Shown: positions 41,801 through 54,506 of the stretch, in pieces
Position numbering within the stretch: the stretch's first letter is position 1
How the letters are laid out: the number at the start of each line of letters is the position of its first letter
Source of the DNA: Acorus gramineus
Taxonomy: Eukaryota; Streptophyta; Magnoliopsida; Acorales; Acoraceae
Direction of reading: 5' to 3'
Length of the DNA: 64,000 nucleotides
Assembly: GCA_030737835.1 (NCBI GenBank)
Contig: CM060854.1
Span: 18,823,858 to 18,887,857 of the forward strand
Notes under the pieces: model-generated
What the model was told of the DNA's origin: nothing
Seen by the model: only the letters and a program-made list of their open reading frames with translations
The model's database searches: none
Position numbers and translations under genes: made by a program

Positions 41801-43805
41801 GAACAGAGGACTAGAGACAGAATATTGCACACATCTGATATATGTTAAAATGGTACTGACAAAAGAAACAACAATTTAAAAACTTCGCACAACAAAGGAA
41901 CAAACTTCCCAACCATAAGACAAAAAAGAACAATAGGGATTGATCTCACAGTGCGACAAAAGGAGTGAACATACTAGATAAAAATTTGGCATAAAATATT
42001 AATTTTAATAAACACAAGTGGGGTCTATTCGTTAAGGAATAATAAATAAGAACAAATAAAGGAAGTCCTCTAACATGGACTCTAACCATGTTAAGTACAC
42101 GATGTCAGACAGTATGGTCAGATGCCTTAGAAAAACATGCATTCAATTCGCATTATATGAACATTTGAGCTAACCAAAGTAGCTCCAGAAGAATTAGTGA
42201 AAGAAACCTTAAGCATGAATCACAGACAATGCGAAGTACACTATGGAAGAAAATAACACCATTTCTTCTTGAAATATATACATATACATAGTTAGAGACC
42301 AACACAAGACAATTTTCTTTGAGTTGAATAAAAAAAAGGTCGTATCAATATAAAGCTCATATGATATTCACCAGAGACTGTTGAATAAAACACGAGACAA
42401 AAGTTTGGTGGTAAACCGGAAAGTAAAACAGTAGCTACTATGTACAGATTAAACAACATCATAACTCACAAATCCCACAAAAAATAAAGAAGGAGAACAC
42501 TGGAAAAATAGATGCAACGAATCATCAGTAAGTAAGTCATGTTAAAACAAACAGTAAATAAGCTAATAATACACTCAGTCATATCTAACACGAAATATAT
42601 TGGATTGCCCAAGAAAATGTAAAATTCAACAACCAACGCATTCAAGTGGAAAAAGAACAAATAGATTACAAAAGACTAAAATATCTATAAATGTGCATAG
42701 CTTTTATATAGTGTTAAAAGACAACCCCTGAATTGGTTCTTAATTAAAGCACATGTACCATTATGCAGATCCAATCATGCACACTATATCACACATATAA
42801 ACATATATGACACAAAATTCAATTAAAGACTGATGAAGAATGAAAAAAAATAAGATTAAAATCACATACTATAAACCAGGCCAGAAACATAACCAACACA
42901 AAAAAAAAATCAGTCTACATAAATAAATGTACAATTGAAATCCATGAGTAACAATTCTATATAAGATAAGAACAAAAACTTTAAACAACTAATTCAAAGC
43001 CAAATTATTTCACCTGATTAGCAAATCCCCAGAAGAGGACTGATATAACCACACTCCCCCACAATTCAGCCATAACATAGAAGAGGCAGAAGCTCCATAT
43101 CCTCAGTATGGCCACCGGCCCGAGGAAGTTCGGCCCAAGAGCACCCAAAATCCGGTCGGCAAGGGCCGTTGGATGGATGACCCCGCTGAGCGGATACAAC
43201 ACGAACCCGAAGGCCCCGAAGAAGGCGATGAATGGGAGAATCACTGTGTAAAACAAGGCCTCCTTGGAGAGGACATTAGAGAGCTTCGTATACAACAACA
43301 TGAACCCGATCGCCATTGGAAGATTCACCCAAGTCTTCAAGAAGGGTATGATTTCTGCGCTGCTGCCTTTGGCGGTCACCACCAACACGTCCTTGGTGTC
43401 TCTGAGGATCGTATAGTTGAAGAGGATGCAAAAGAACATCAACCCAAGAGGGATTATCTTCTTCAGAGTCAGGACTTCCACGCCGAAGAGCTTCGGCTTC
43501 TCGGGTTCTCCGGCGAAAGTCGCTTCGGCCCGGCGAATCTGGAGGTCCCCATTGGGTCTCTTGCAAAACCCATACGAAAAACCCAATCTTTCGCCGAAAG
43601 GTTGGATCTTTCGATGTTTTGAGAAGGACCCAATCGATGGTTCGATTGGGTTTGGGGTTTTTGAGGCGGATGTGGGGAACCCATTGAGGGTTCTGTTGTT
43701 GGGGATGCGGAGGCGATTCTTGAGGCCCTGTGAGGGGTAGAGGCGGCGGGTTTGGAGGCTCGGTGGAAGGGAGAGAAGGCCTTTCGCTTGGATGACAGCC
43801 GCCAT
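38895..43805 (-). CDS. NTT1: Plastidic ATP/ADP translocase (nucleotide transporter, AATP/NTT family), 5 exons
   Basis: Imports cytosolic ATP into plastids in exchange for ADP and phosphate across the inner envelope. Exons in coding order: 43805-43014, 41194-40925, 40842-40699, 40155-39808, 39245-38895; all junctions are GT-AG and phase 0. 634 residues, near the ~620 usual for plants. Residues 1 to about 90 are basic and Ser/Pro-rich (plastid transit peptide). From about 106 there are about 11-12 hydrophobic segments. Charged residues in membrane segments that are conserved and reported essential in Arabidopsis AATP1 appear present: K in TILRDTKD (138), E in VMAELWG (247), E in NLVEVTWK, K in FDPCKEMAYI. 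The C-terminal tail is hydrophilic. This is the TLC-family carrier shared with Chlamydiae and Rickettsiae, acquired early in plastid evolution. Which paralogue (1 or 2) cannot be told. Confidence 0.92.
40259..40352. repeat. Minisatellite, three copies of a ~32-bp unit
   Basis: The unit begins CAGCTAAGTG and ends TTTTATTTTCTGGTTT. It is repeated at 40259-40289, 40290-40321 and 40322-40352, differing mainly in T-run length. It lies in intron 3 of the translocase gene. Confidence 0.85.
41195..43013 (-). other. Large intron 1 of the translocase gene
   Basis: 1.8-kb AT-rich intron. I see no transposon ends, repeats or ORFs of note inside it. Confidence 0.5.
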
Positions 43806-44924
43806 GGAAAGCGAAAGACCTTCAGAAGAGATGGAGAGGGTTTTAGAGAGGAGTCTTTTTAGAGGGGTGTGGTTGAAGTTACCATGTCTATCTGTTCTGT
43901 GTTTATAAGCGATTTGATTGAGAAAAAACAGAGTATCATAAGAAGCGTTTTATTTCAACTGACAATCAAATCAGAGACTGAAAATATTTTTGTAAAAAAA
44001 AAAAGAAATTGGGGTTTTGGAAGATCTTCTGTAATTAATAAGACACTTTTTATAGAAGTAAAATCTGTGATTTTACGGCAGTCAATCTGAAATTACTGAA
44101 CGTTCTCTCTGGTATTGTGAGGGGCAGTCTAGGAACAGCAAAGTTTTATTAATAGTTCTGTTCAATAATACATGAATTAAATCTTTGTTAGTCAATGTGC
44201 ATTTTAATTATTAATTATTAGTTAAGAACCTAAAAATATATATTGGAAATTTTTTTTAAATCTAATTGTGTTTTCTAGCTATTTTAAGTTGAAAGCTTTT
44301 TTTAACTTCCTTTATAACCCTTAATCTAAAAATGTATTTCCAAACTCTTAGCTTTTTTAGTAAACAATAAAATATTTTTTAATTATAAACAATGATTTTT
44401 TTTTTTAGAATATAATAAAAATTTATTTTCTGAAAATATAAATTTTTGAACAATTAAATGAAAATTATCAATTTTAAACTAATTTTTACATACTACCTAA
44501 AGTCTTTTCTATGTATAAAAAATATTTTTTAATGATTCATGGACCAACAGGTACAAACAACACATTACACATAGCTGGTTCTAAAATATAAGCCCATTTA
44601 ACCTGTGAGTTAATGCGTTTTTAAATTTTTTAACATTTTTCTATTTGATATAAAATTTTGATGATCCAAGTCTGGTTTTTAACCATGATCATTATTAAAA
44701 ATAAATAAATATGACATTGTAGATTTGTTTTTGTCTGTGGTTCTTGAGAGCATTATTATAATTCAGGTGTTCTTTCTAGGGTGTGTAGTTGGACTGCATG
44801 ACAAACTTGTGGGGGAGGGTCAAAAACATGAGGATTGTCATATGATCATTTCTTTAAAGTCCATATCTATCTACCTTCTTTTTTAAAAAAAAAACCTATC
44901 TATCTTCCTTTTTAAATACAGTGA
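43806..44924. other. Translocase 5' flank and AT-rich spacer
   Basis: 43806-43870 is presumably 5' UTR. The rest is AT-rich without recognisable genes or transposon ends. Confidence 0.4.
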
Positions 44925-46592
44925 TGATACATAGGCCTCAAGTTATAAGCCACACTCACAAGTCTTATGAATTGTCATCATCTTATTGGTTAGCTTATTG
45001 ACTTTTAAAAATAGATAAAATAGTAAAATACGAATATGTCTTTCATTAAAAATATATCTCATTAATCCAAATCCCCCTTTTTTTTCTTATTAATCTTTAA
45101 CATTAATTTCAGTTACTCTAAAATTTGTCTATTTCAAAATTTGAATTTTAAAATTCTTATAAATTTTCTATTTCAGTTACACCAAAACTAACCTAAATTA
45201 TACCAAAATTGCCTAAATTGTTTTTCTTCAAAATTACAACAAAACTTACCTAAATTACACCAAAATTGCCTAAATAACACAAAAAAAAAAAAAAAATGTT
45301 CCAGTTTTTTTTATTGCATGATACGCAAGAATGTGACATTATTTGTTTCTTCATTCAATAAATGTAACGAACAATTAAAGAGATGATTTATTTTTAAATT
45401 TGTGGAACCAATGTAATATGTGCTAGTAAATGTTTCATTTTGTTACATTTAATATATATGAATGTAACAAAAAACAGTATATGTGTTGTAACATTCATGA
45501 ACTTTAATCATGAATGTAACAATTAGTTGTTTTGGTTTTGTTACATTTATGTGATTATAACTGTTATAGAATGTAACAGTGTTGCATAAATGTAAATGTA
45601 ACAATTTTATGATTGTATAATTGTGCTGTATAAATGTAACGGTAACTTCAATGTAACAGAATACTCCTCTGCAAAAGCAAATAAAAAATTTATTCTTCAA
45701 TGACTTTTTAGATTAATGTAAAAACGTAACACTTCCACAACAATACACCTATAGTTGACTGTTACATTTACAAATGTATAAATCATTACATGTATGTGAT
45801 TGACTGTTACATTTACAAATGTAACAAATACAAATCATCATGTGTATGCGATTAAATGTTACATTTACGAATGTAACAAAAATACATATTTACGTTGACT
45901 GTTACATTTACAAATGTAACGCAGATTTGAAAAATGACTATTTACGTTGTCAACAATGTAATAGTAACATCAAACAAATTACCACATATAAAATGTAACA
46001 TTATCTAGTGTTACATTTAGATATTGAGACAAAAACAAATCAAAACTCTGGAAAGACATTCAATCCATTAAAAAAAATTCATGTTTAAACATTTAAAACA
46101 AAAAATAAAACACAATTCAATTACGAATCCAATAATATCAAACCTGATCGGAGAGACATTGATGTGAGATTCAAATCGAAAAAAAAAAAACAGCTTTCGT
46201 GCCTTTCAAAACCTCAAAAGTATAATTTTCGATCTACTCCCATGTGTTCTTCATAAACAAAATCGATTCTGAAATTCAATCATCGGTTAATGTTGCTGAT
46301 CGATTATCATAATCGATTAATGATGAAGAAACAGAGGATTAAAAATAAAAGATTTGCTCCCACGTGTTCTTCATAAACAAAATCGGTTCCAAATTCAATC
46401 ATCGATTGGTATTGCTGCGTGATTTTCAAAATGAATTAATGGTGAAGATTTTCAGAATTAATGATATTCCACAATCATAGGGATGCATCAAAACCATCAC
46501 ACACATTTTAAGGAAATTATCAAGTAAAGAACATAATTGGTAATGTCTTATTGCCACCTCATGGAGCCTATGAGTTAGGGTCTATAACATTA
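44925..46592. mobile_element. TIR transposon with internal palindrome array, copy 2 (inverted relative to copy 1)
   Basis: Begins TGATACATAGGCCTCAAG. Its right end, reverse-complemented, contains GGCTCCATGAGGTGGCAA then 'ccctatgattgtgga', matching the left part of copy 1 (4571-5914). It is about 320 bp longer than copy 1, owing mainly to a larger ATGTAACA repeat array and a duplicated segment (CCCA(C)GTGTTCTTCATAAAC at about 46240 and 46360). No transposase ORF. Confidence 0.6.
45760..45921. repeat. Palindrome array in copy 2
   Basis: 22-bp units TGTTACATTTAC(A/G)AATGTAACA start at 45760 (degenerate), 45805, 45857 and 45900, spaced 43-52 bp. Longer-spaced versions, with TGTTACATT and AATGTAACA further apart, continue back to about 45437. 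Confidence 0.6.
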
Positions 46593-47198
46593 TTGTTTTA
46601 AATATCTTTCTACTTTTATTATATCAATGTATTTGTAATCATTTCTAGAATCATAAGATTTTTTTTTTTCTTACAAAAGTGGAGTAATTCGAGGAATGAT
46701 TGTTGTTACACACATGCATGCCACAATACAACATTGCTTATAGTTCATATACTTTAATAATTATCTAACAAGATATACATATTATTTTATATTTGAGAGA
46801 GTATAGACTATTTTATAACTAAAGAAAAAAGGATATATATACACACATACAGTGTGTGTATATACCTCATAAATTTTTTTTTATATGTTTTATAGATAAA
46901 ATATATATTCCGTCTTTATACACGCATGCGCACACACACGTGCATACACATACTATCTTATATTGTATATAAAAAGAACATCCCTTGGATGCTCTACATA
47001 TCTAGGGAGGAAAAAAAGGGGCTCTAATGGGCTCCCTGCGTACATCAATAAATCTACTCCGGCCATGAAGTCTTTTCAAATGTGTCTTTTCAAGTTTGGC
47101 TCCCACGTTCATATTTGGTCACAAAAATTTGATACACATTCATATTTCATCCACATTCTCACCTCAAACAACAATTGCTACAATAATCAAGTAGGGAG

Positions 47199-47451
47199 TC
47201 GTTAAGGGAGCATTAGTTGGAGTATGCACTTCCCAAATGCCTCAAAATGAATTCACCCATAAGAAATCACAATGAGAAAAAAATTCATGAATATTAGAAT
47301 AAAAATTTCCATTGAAAGAAAAAAATCTCATTTTTTAAATTTATAAATTAATTAAAAATATTAATAAAAAAATTATGTAGAAAGTCGTTTAAAAATGATT
47401 GGAGTATACACTCCCTACATGACTCTCCATCTTTAATGACTCCCAAGCTCC
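47199..47451. mobile_element. Possible small MITE
   Basis: GGGAGTCGTTAAGGG at the left and (reverse complement) GGGAGTCATTAAAG at the right form inverted ends; both sides also carry a GGAGTAT(G/A)CACT segment near the ends. The target duplication is not clear. Confidence 0.35.
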
Positions 47452-47497
47452 GGTTCGAGAATTAGCCCAAAAAAAATAAAAATTAGTCAGAATAGTC

Positions 47498-47823
47498 TTA
47501 AAATGGGTATTTAGAATACTGAAATAAATGAGAATATGTGTGTCAGGATTAATTGGTATATGAATTTCAGTCAATCCCTGGAATTAAATTATTCCAAGTT
47601 AGAACATATGAGTCAACTGTTAAACTATTATCATTTTTTTCACTTTTTTATAAATCCTTATCCACACCTTATCCAAATTTTATCCAAACAACAAAAATTT
47701 TATTGTTACGTTTTCCAACGATAATAATTCAAAACATAACCAAACAAAAAATCATTTTATCCTTATTTATACTAGAATAGTCATAAGCCTTACAATAACT
47801 TAATTATTTGTCCAAACGGAGGC
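47498..47823. mobile_element. Tourist-like element, uninterrupted copy
   Basis: Right end (reverse complement) GCCTCCGTTTGGACA, with TAA next to it at 47824-47826. The interior matches both halves of the element at 1039-2499 across its insertion point. The left border is approximate. Confidence 0.55.
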
Positions 47824-47852
47824 TAAATGTGAAAAAAATTTAGGTTGGAGAT

Positions 47853-49450
47853 GCCCCCATTTGGAACGGGAATATGACTTATTCTTGGGTATACATTTAT
47901 TCCGGCATAAGCGAGGATAAAGTGATTTGGTGTTTGGTTGTGTTTTGAATTATTCTCGTTGGTAAACGTAAGAATAAATATTTTGTTGTTTGAGTAAAAT
48001 GTGAATAAAGTATGAATAAGAATTTATAAAAGGTGAAAAAATAATGATAGTTGATTTGACATAGTGGCAGAACCACCAAGGGATGAGGGGGGGCATCCCC
48101 CCCCTTGGTTTTTTTGGAGAACGTTATGTCCTGTTCCAGTTACAACCCCAATTGCAGTTCACATCAGTTTTTTTTTTTAAAAAAAAAATCATATACTCTT
48201 CAATTGAAGTGTAAGCAATTATATGAAATTAAGTTATACTGAGATCCACTGGTGTGTATTTTTTTTCGCTTTGAAAAAATGATAATTTTTTTGCGCTATA
48301 CACCATGATAAATTCTCATATACTATGATAGCGCAGTATATACTACGTTATCATGGTGTATAGGGCCGCAAAACGGACTGAGTGTATCAACGCTCTTTTT
48401 TTATTATTTCTAAGATCTTTTTTATTAGGGATCATAACATATAGATCATAGGTCGTGAGCACCACAACTCAACAGCAATAACAAGAACCCATTTTTTATG
48501 TGTCTAGAATATCAGAAAATCAAGGAAACCCCCCCCCCCCCTTATGAAGATGAAAACTCTATAAAATTTCTTAATCACAATAAAAATCCATACAAGCTCT
48601 CCATTTATTTTATCAACCACTGCACGAATAAACTGATGATGAAGATGATGGAAAGAGTGTGAGACCCTCCTAGTATCACCAAAACCCAACAATTCAACAC
48701 CGAATAAAGTAAACAAATGATTTGTTGATACACTAACATATAAAGAAAATTCAAGATATAAATAAGCACCTTAAATGCAAAGCACTAGGTATCTGATTTA
48801 TTCACTGAGATTGTTGGATTGATAATGATAAATCATTCAACATTTTCATAATATGAAAACTCCTTAAAGTCAAATTTAAATGTATGCATTACTTATTAGA
48901 TTTACGTTTAAATTTTTTTTTGTAAATCATCAATATGAAATTTGATATATTGTTTTAAAATATGACAATAATCTTTTACAATTACTCAGTGATATGCTTC
49001 CTATGAATATCTTTATTTCATTTTATACATATTCATTTTTTAACATATGCTATTGAAATTAAAAAATATATATATAATTATTTAACTTTAGAAAATATTT
49101 ACATGAGTTACATTAGGCCCCCTTTTATAAAAATCCTGGCTCCACCACTGATTTGACATGTGATTTATAAGAGGTGATGACAGTTGATTTGACAGTGTAC
49201 CCATGTATTCTTTTAATTGAATAACCTATGATAACTTTAATTCTATTGGTTGGTTGGAATCCATATACCACTTTATACCAGTTTATTCTGATATATTTTA
49301 TCCCTAGTTATTCTATCCATATACTATTTTATACCAGTTTATTCTGACATATTTTATCTCTAGTTATTCTATGTTTTCAAACATGTTTTATCTCTTATTC
49401 CCTTTTATCCAAGATTATCTGGGGTCTTATTCTCGTTTCAAAAAGGGGGG
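47853..49450. mobile_element. Tourist-like element split by a hAT-like insertion
   Basis: The left end CCCCCATTTGGAACGGGAAT and right end (reverse complement) CCCCCCTTTTTGAAACGAGA are inverted repeats; TTA follows at 49451-49453. It is the inverted relative of the copy that ends at 47823, only ~30 bp away. Interrupted at 48062-49150. Confidence 0.6.
48062..49150. mobile_element. hAT-like element nested in the Tourist-like element
   Basis: Ends TAGTGGCAGAACCACC and (reverse complement) CAGTGGTGGAGCCAGG fit the hAT terminal pattern YARNG. Flanked by ATTTGACA at 48054-48061 and 49151-49158 (8 bp; the match extends to GATTTGACAT). 1.09 kb, no transposase ORF. Contains C/G homopolymer runs at 48100 and 48530. 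Confidence 0.75.
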
Positions 49451-49453
49451 TTA

Positions 49454-50995
49454 AGACTACAAAACATATGCGCTGTAAATATGACTGTCTATATATACAA
49501 GATGTGTACTTGCCGTGCAGTAGGGTTTCATTGATTGCAAACTGTGTATCGTGCAAGGCTCTTTTGCGAGGTTCTTTTCCTTTCTCTTTTTACATAGCGA
49601 GTGACTGAAATGTGTGATATGAAACATCACATAATTGTGAAGGGGTCCGGCATTAAAGTTTGTAAGCAACACCATGTGTGCCGTGTACATATCTTTCATG
49701 CTGTACTTATTATATTTATTCAATCACATGATTCATGGATAGCCAAGTCGACGGTTGACAATGATGCCACGTGGATCCTTGCTGTTTATGCTTACAAAGC
49801 ATGCCTCTGTTTGCATTTTGGTAGTGTCTCCACACATCAAATGAGACGTTACAAATCGATGTTTTTTAATTTTACATGCAATTTTTGTTACACAACTCTG
49901 CTTATCTCCTATATCTTGATATATATATAATTATATATAAACTTTTTATAACTTTTAAAAATAGATATATTCAATAAATTGAATATATATTTGTTTTATA
50001 ATATATATATATCATATTTTTAAAATCAAAAGACAATTAATTATAAACCGTAAATAGATCATAAATGGAATTGAATCTAACATTTTTATCACAAAAGGGA
50101 GTGTAAACGTTGATGTGGGCATAAGATTAATGATTGATAATAAATTTTAGTTAGGGTCAGTCCTGAGATTTGCTGAAGGTAAAGGAGCCCTAGGTGTGCA
50201 TTTAAAATGAAGCCCTTTTCACATAAATTTTTTATTAAAATTAATATTTGAAAAAAAATTAATTTTCAATTTTTTAAACATCTACGTCTAACAAAAAAAA
50301 AAAAAAACAAATAAAACTAAATAAAATCTCAAATAAAAAATACATATAAGATTTTAAAAATAAAATATAATAATTTAAAGACAAATAAGATGAAAAAAGA
50401 GAAAAAATAAAGGTATGATATGAATTACAATAGAATAAGGGCAAAATATATATTATCCAATAATAGACACAAAACACCCACAAAATAAGGAAATAAAACA
50501 TAAATAAAAGAAGATAAAAACGAACAAAAATCACTATAAAATGTGAACAAACTTTAACAAAAACAGTAAATAGAGAAGATCTGATAATTGTTTTTTTTTT
50601 AAAATAGCATAATTCAAAATAATACAAAATGAGTAAAATAAAGTAAAATCCAAATCAAATAGGGATAAATATTTTGTTTAGATTGAGGGACCCTCTCAAT
50701 GTGGGGCCCATAGGTGACCACCTTGGTAACTACATAATTGTAATGCGGTCACGTTTGGATGTGGTGATTATTTGTACATATTTTTCTGCACATGTTTGTC
50801 TTTTTCATGTTGTGCTATCATTTACACATATATTTTTGTTAGTAGTTGTTTGTCTCACATATGTGAAATTGTTTGTATTTGTGCCAATTTATTATGTTAA
50901 AGGATAATAATATTATAAATAGATAAAATATTTTTTTCAAATGATTATCATATTTTTTTTTGAAAATATATATATATATATGAACAATATATTAT
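49454..50995. other. AT-rich spacer, no gene seen
   Basis: ORFs at 49601-49930 (+) and 50274-50627 (-) are low-complexity (the latter all F/Y/L/I) and have no family signature. Confidence 0.4.
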
Positions 50996-51790
50996 ATATA
51001 AAAAATAAAAATTTAAATATTGCATATATTAGTTTTTTTAATCTATATATAAGTCAATTTGGTTAAAAAAAATGGTTCTAATATAAATAGAATATAACGA
51101 AAATAAATCTGATTTCAGCTACCAAATAATCCCACAATGTTTTTTTATATTTTATAAATAACAATTTTGTTGGATAATATCTATGATAGTTAGTTAAGAT
51201 TATGAGAAGAAATATTTGTTTTAGATAATATGAATTTTAATAAATTTGTTAGAAGGTAAAAATGTAAAATTACGTTACATACACTTGAGAGGTGAGGAAA
51301 TAAAAACTGTTACAAATAATTAATATATAAAAAATAAAAATTTAAATATTACATATATTAGTTTTTTCAATCTATATATAAGTCAATTTGGTTAAAAAAA
51401 TGGTTCTAATATAAATAGAATATAAACAAAAATAAGTTTGATTTAAACCAACAAATAATCCCACAATGTTTTTTTATATTTTATAAATAACAATTTTGTT
51501 GAATAATATTTATGATAGTTAGTTAAGATTTCTTAGTATATTTTAATATAATAACATTTTTAATTTTTTATGCCACATTAATATTTATAATCCACACAAT
51601 TATATTATTCTAAGTTATATAAATTTATAAAATGTAATTATCTATTTTAATTCTTAAGATAAGATTAGGAGATGAAATATTTGTTTTGGATAATATGAAT
51701 TTTAATAAATTTGTTAGAGGATAAAAATATAAAATCATGTTCCATATAACACTGGAGAGGTGGAAAAATATAAACTTTTATAAATCACAA
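50996..51790. repeat. Direct tandem duplication, ~329-bp unit, second copy interrupted
   Basis: Unit 1 (about 50996-51323) and unit 2 (from 51324) share 'aatctatatataagtcaatttgg' and 'aataatcccacaatg' stretches nearly base for base. Unit 2 is broken after 'agttaagatt' (about 51531) by ~130 bp of extra AT-rich sequence, then resumes near 51660 ('agatgaaatatttgtttt') to about 51790. Confidence 0.75.
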
Positions 51791-52057
51791 CACATGGGGT
51801 TAGTTGGGATTTTGATTGTCCCATTTTTATGGAGTAAATGAAAACCCAGTAATTTTATTTGTTATATTTAATATTTGTTATATTTAATTATCATAGCCAA
51901 ATAAGATAAATGAAAATTCACTCCATTTATATTAGGGATGTTTTTTGCATAATTGTACGTGTGATGTTTGGATAACTACAACTAATAGAGTCATGGAACT
52001 GGAAAGATGGTTTTTAGGTTTATCATCCATATTCAATCATATTCTAATCAATACAAG

Positions 52058-52061
<4 letters not shown>

Positions 52062-52098
<37 letters not shown>
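52062..52098. repeat. (TA)n microsatellite
   Basis: Uninterrupted TA dinucleotide run of about 18 units. Confidence 0.95.
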
Positions 52099-52102
<4 letters not shown>

Positions 52103-52733
52103 ACATGGCTATAATTAATCTTTGTTATCAAATATATTATCGGGTTTATTTTTCAATATTAAATCATATTTCACATCTATGAATCTATCAAAATAGCTAC
52201 CCAGAGTGTGTTGGTTGCATGAGTACGACGAAACACGAGATGATATTTTAATTTTATGCGCGTGATTACATCAAATCCCGTTCTAAATATATTATATAGG
52301 GTAGCTAGACATTGACTAGTGTGTCGCTATATGTTATAGTGGTACCAATATATATATATTAAATTATTAATTTGAATAGCAGTTTTAATCTCGTGACCTA
52401 ATAAATCCAAGGGAGATACAATCTTTAAAAAAGCATGTCCCATGCAATATGTGCCTACAGACGGTGACGGTCTACATTCATCCACGTGTCCTCCAACAGT
52501 CCGGCCGGACCTCAAAATTCGTGCATATCGATTTCCGAGACAACTCGTATCTTCCGAAGATCCCTACTAGACATTCGATTATTCCTCCACACCACTAAAC
52601 GATGAAATTAAAGGACCTTCAAATACCGACCGCTGATCTGGTGGAGTGTCATCAATGATGTCATTATCATGACCGTCCAATACACCGTGGGCGTTCATAC
52701 ATTCACTTTGTTTTGTATCTTTATTTACGAGAA

Positions 52734-52905
52734 TGATTCGTGGACCTAACTTTTCAAGTCTCATCACAGAGCTCATGATGTGGTAATAAGACATTATTTA
52801 TTATATCTTCTAATTAATAACCATCTCTAAACAAGGAAAACAGTTTGATTTATTCTTAGGATTGTGGAGATTTCATTAATGATTTATTTTTATTTTCTAT
52901 GCAAG
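52734..52905. mobile_element. Left-end fragment of the palindrome-array TIR family, copy 3
   Basis: TGATTCGTGGACCTAACTTT, then 'caagtctcatcacag(a)gctcatgatgtgg' and 'attaataaccatctc', parallels copy 1 at 4571-4680. Homology fades after about 52905, and no palindrome array or right end is seen. Confidence 0.55.
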
Positions 52906-53883
52906 TACAAGATGCTTTTGTTGCTACTATTCCATTTAGCCATATGACATACATTAATGTGACACACATGGTTGGAGGACGATAGAGCGCCCATTTAGCA
53001 TTTTGCAGTTATTCAAGTATACATATATTTTTTGGGTATTTTTTACACATTTGTAAATGGATATGTGGCATACCAGATATGCTATTACAAATATCATAGA
53101 ACTAGATCTTGGTGTCAAATGTAGAACAATCTGTAAATTCTGCTTATATGCAGAAAATTGTATCTTTTCGTGAGTAGAACATATATTTGCAGGTATTATG
53201 TTCTTATTGATATGTATTTTGTACTTATTGATAATACAAGTCTTTCACATTTTTGTTGTTGTTTAAGGAGATGACATCAACAATGTTTGTTTAAAGGATT
53301 TTTTTTTAATAATTACATTTTTTGTTAATAATTATATTATGTATAAATTCTTTTAATTTGCACATATTTAACATGGGAAAAGGCTTCAAAAATGTACACA
53401 AAAACTTAAAAATGGTTCATTAGACATTAAAACATACATTTGAAAATCAAAATTTTCAAATAAGTAGTTTTACTTTGATGAGTAGACGGGATAAAGAGTG
53501 TAATAAAAAAAAATCCAGAAACTTGTTGGTTTCAAATTTTGTGGGATATATATATATATCTTTTTTTTTTAATCAGATGCTCTGGTAATGAAAATTTGAG
53601 TTGGGGTTATTTTGAGAAAGTAATAAAAAAAAGATTTATCAATTTTTTTTTATTACATGTGGCATGTGCCGATTGGATGCTACAGGGAACACCATGTAGT
53701 ACATTACCAAAAGATGTGCTAGTTTAAATAAAAACAAGCAGAGAATCTGAATCCAATCTGAATCCACGTAGGATCCAGAGCCCCCAAACGGTGCTTAATA
53801 AATAGAGAGATGTATGGAAAGGGGGATGTTTATACAAATATTGATGGTAACGAGGGGTTTCATGGAATAAAGTTAAAAAAAAA

Positions 53884-54424
53884 AACGGGAATTCACATAA
53901 CTCCTTATTAATAAACTAATTGAAATCTATATAACCATTTGATTTTTATCAAAATCTATATAACTCTCTCAAAACACCTAGTAAATTCAAATAACCCTAA
54001 AAAAAATATATACGTTTATAGTTTATAGATGATGAATATTTTGTGAATATCATGTTTGGTTAACCCTGGTAGAAAATATAGTATACCAACAAAACATACA
54101 ATATGTTAAAAATGTGAAAAATCTTATATAAATGATGATTTTATCCCTCTAGATAGAGTTTTATAATATATCCAAAGAGGGTGAAATCATTATTTTCATA
54201 TGATTTTTTACTTTTTTAACCCATTATAATGATTTTTTAGTATATTGTGTTTTCAGTCATGATTAACTAAACAAAATATATATAAAATATTCATCATCTA
54301 TTAACAAAAAATTTATTCAGGGGTTTATTTGGATTTTCTAGGTATTTTCAAGAGTTTATATGAATTTTAAGAAAAATCAGAGATGATTTCATTAATGTTT
54401 CAAGGGGTTTAATGAATTTTTCCA
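53884..54424. mobile_element. Possible TIR element upstream of the monooxygenase gene
   Basis: The region 53945-54005 and the reverse complement of 54305-54380 align over about 70 bp (both contain ACACCTAG/ATACCTAG, A(A/G)ATTCAAATAA-like). The outer ends (CGGGAATTCACATAACTCC and GGAAAAATTCATTAAACCCC) are weaker. No clear target duplication. Confidence 0.4.
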
Positions 54425-54468
54425 AAAAAAAAAATCCTACAAGAAAGAAGACAACAATCACTGAAAGG

Positions 54469-54471
<3 letters not shown>

Positions 54472-54501
<30 letters not shown>
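54472..54501. repeat. (AG)n microsatellite in the presumed 5' leader of the monooxygenase gene
   Basis: Fifteen AG units that end 6 bases before the ATG at 54507. GA-rich leaders are common in plants and can bind GAGA-type BPC factors; a regulatory role here is only a possibility. Confidence 0.9.
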
Positions 54502-54502
<1 letters not shown>

Positions 54503-54506
54503 ATTG

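Noticed and set aside
50274..50627. 117-codon hydrophobic minus-strand ORF
   Set aside because: Composed almost only of F, Y, L, I and S from AT-rich DNA; no start context or conserved pattern.
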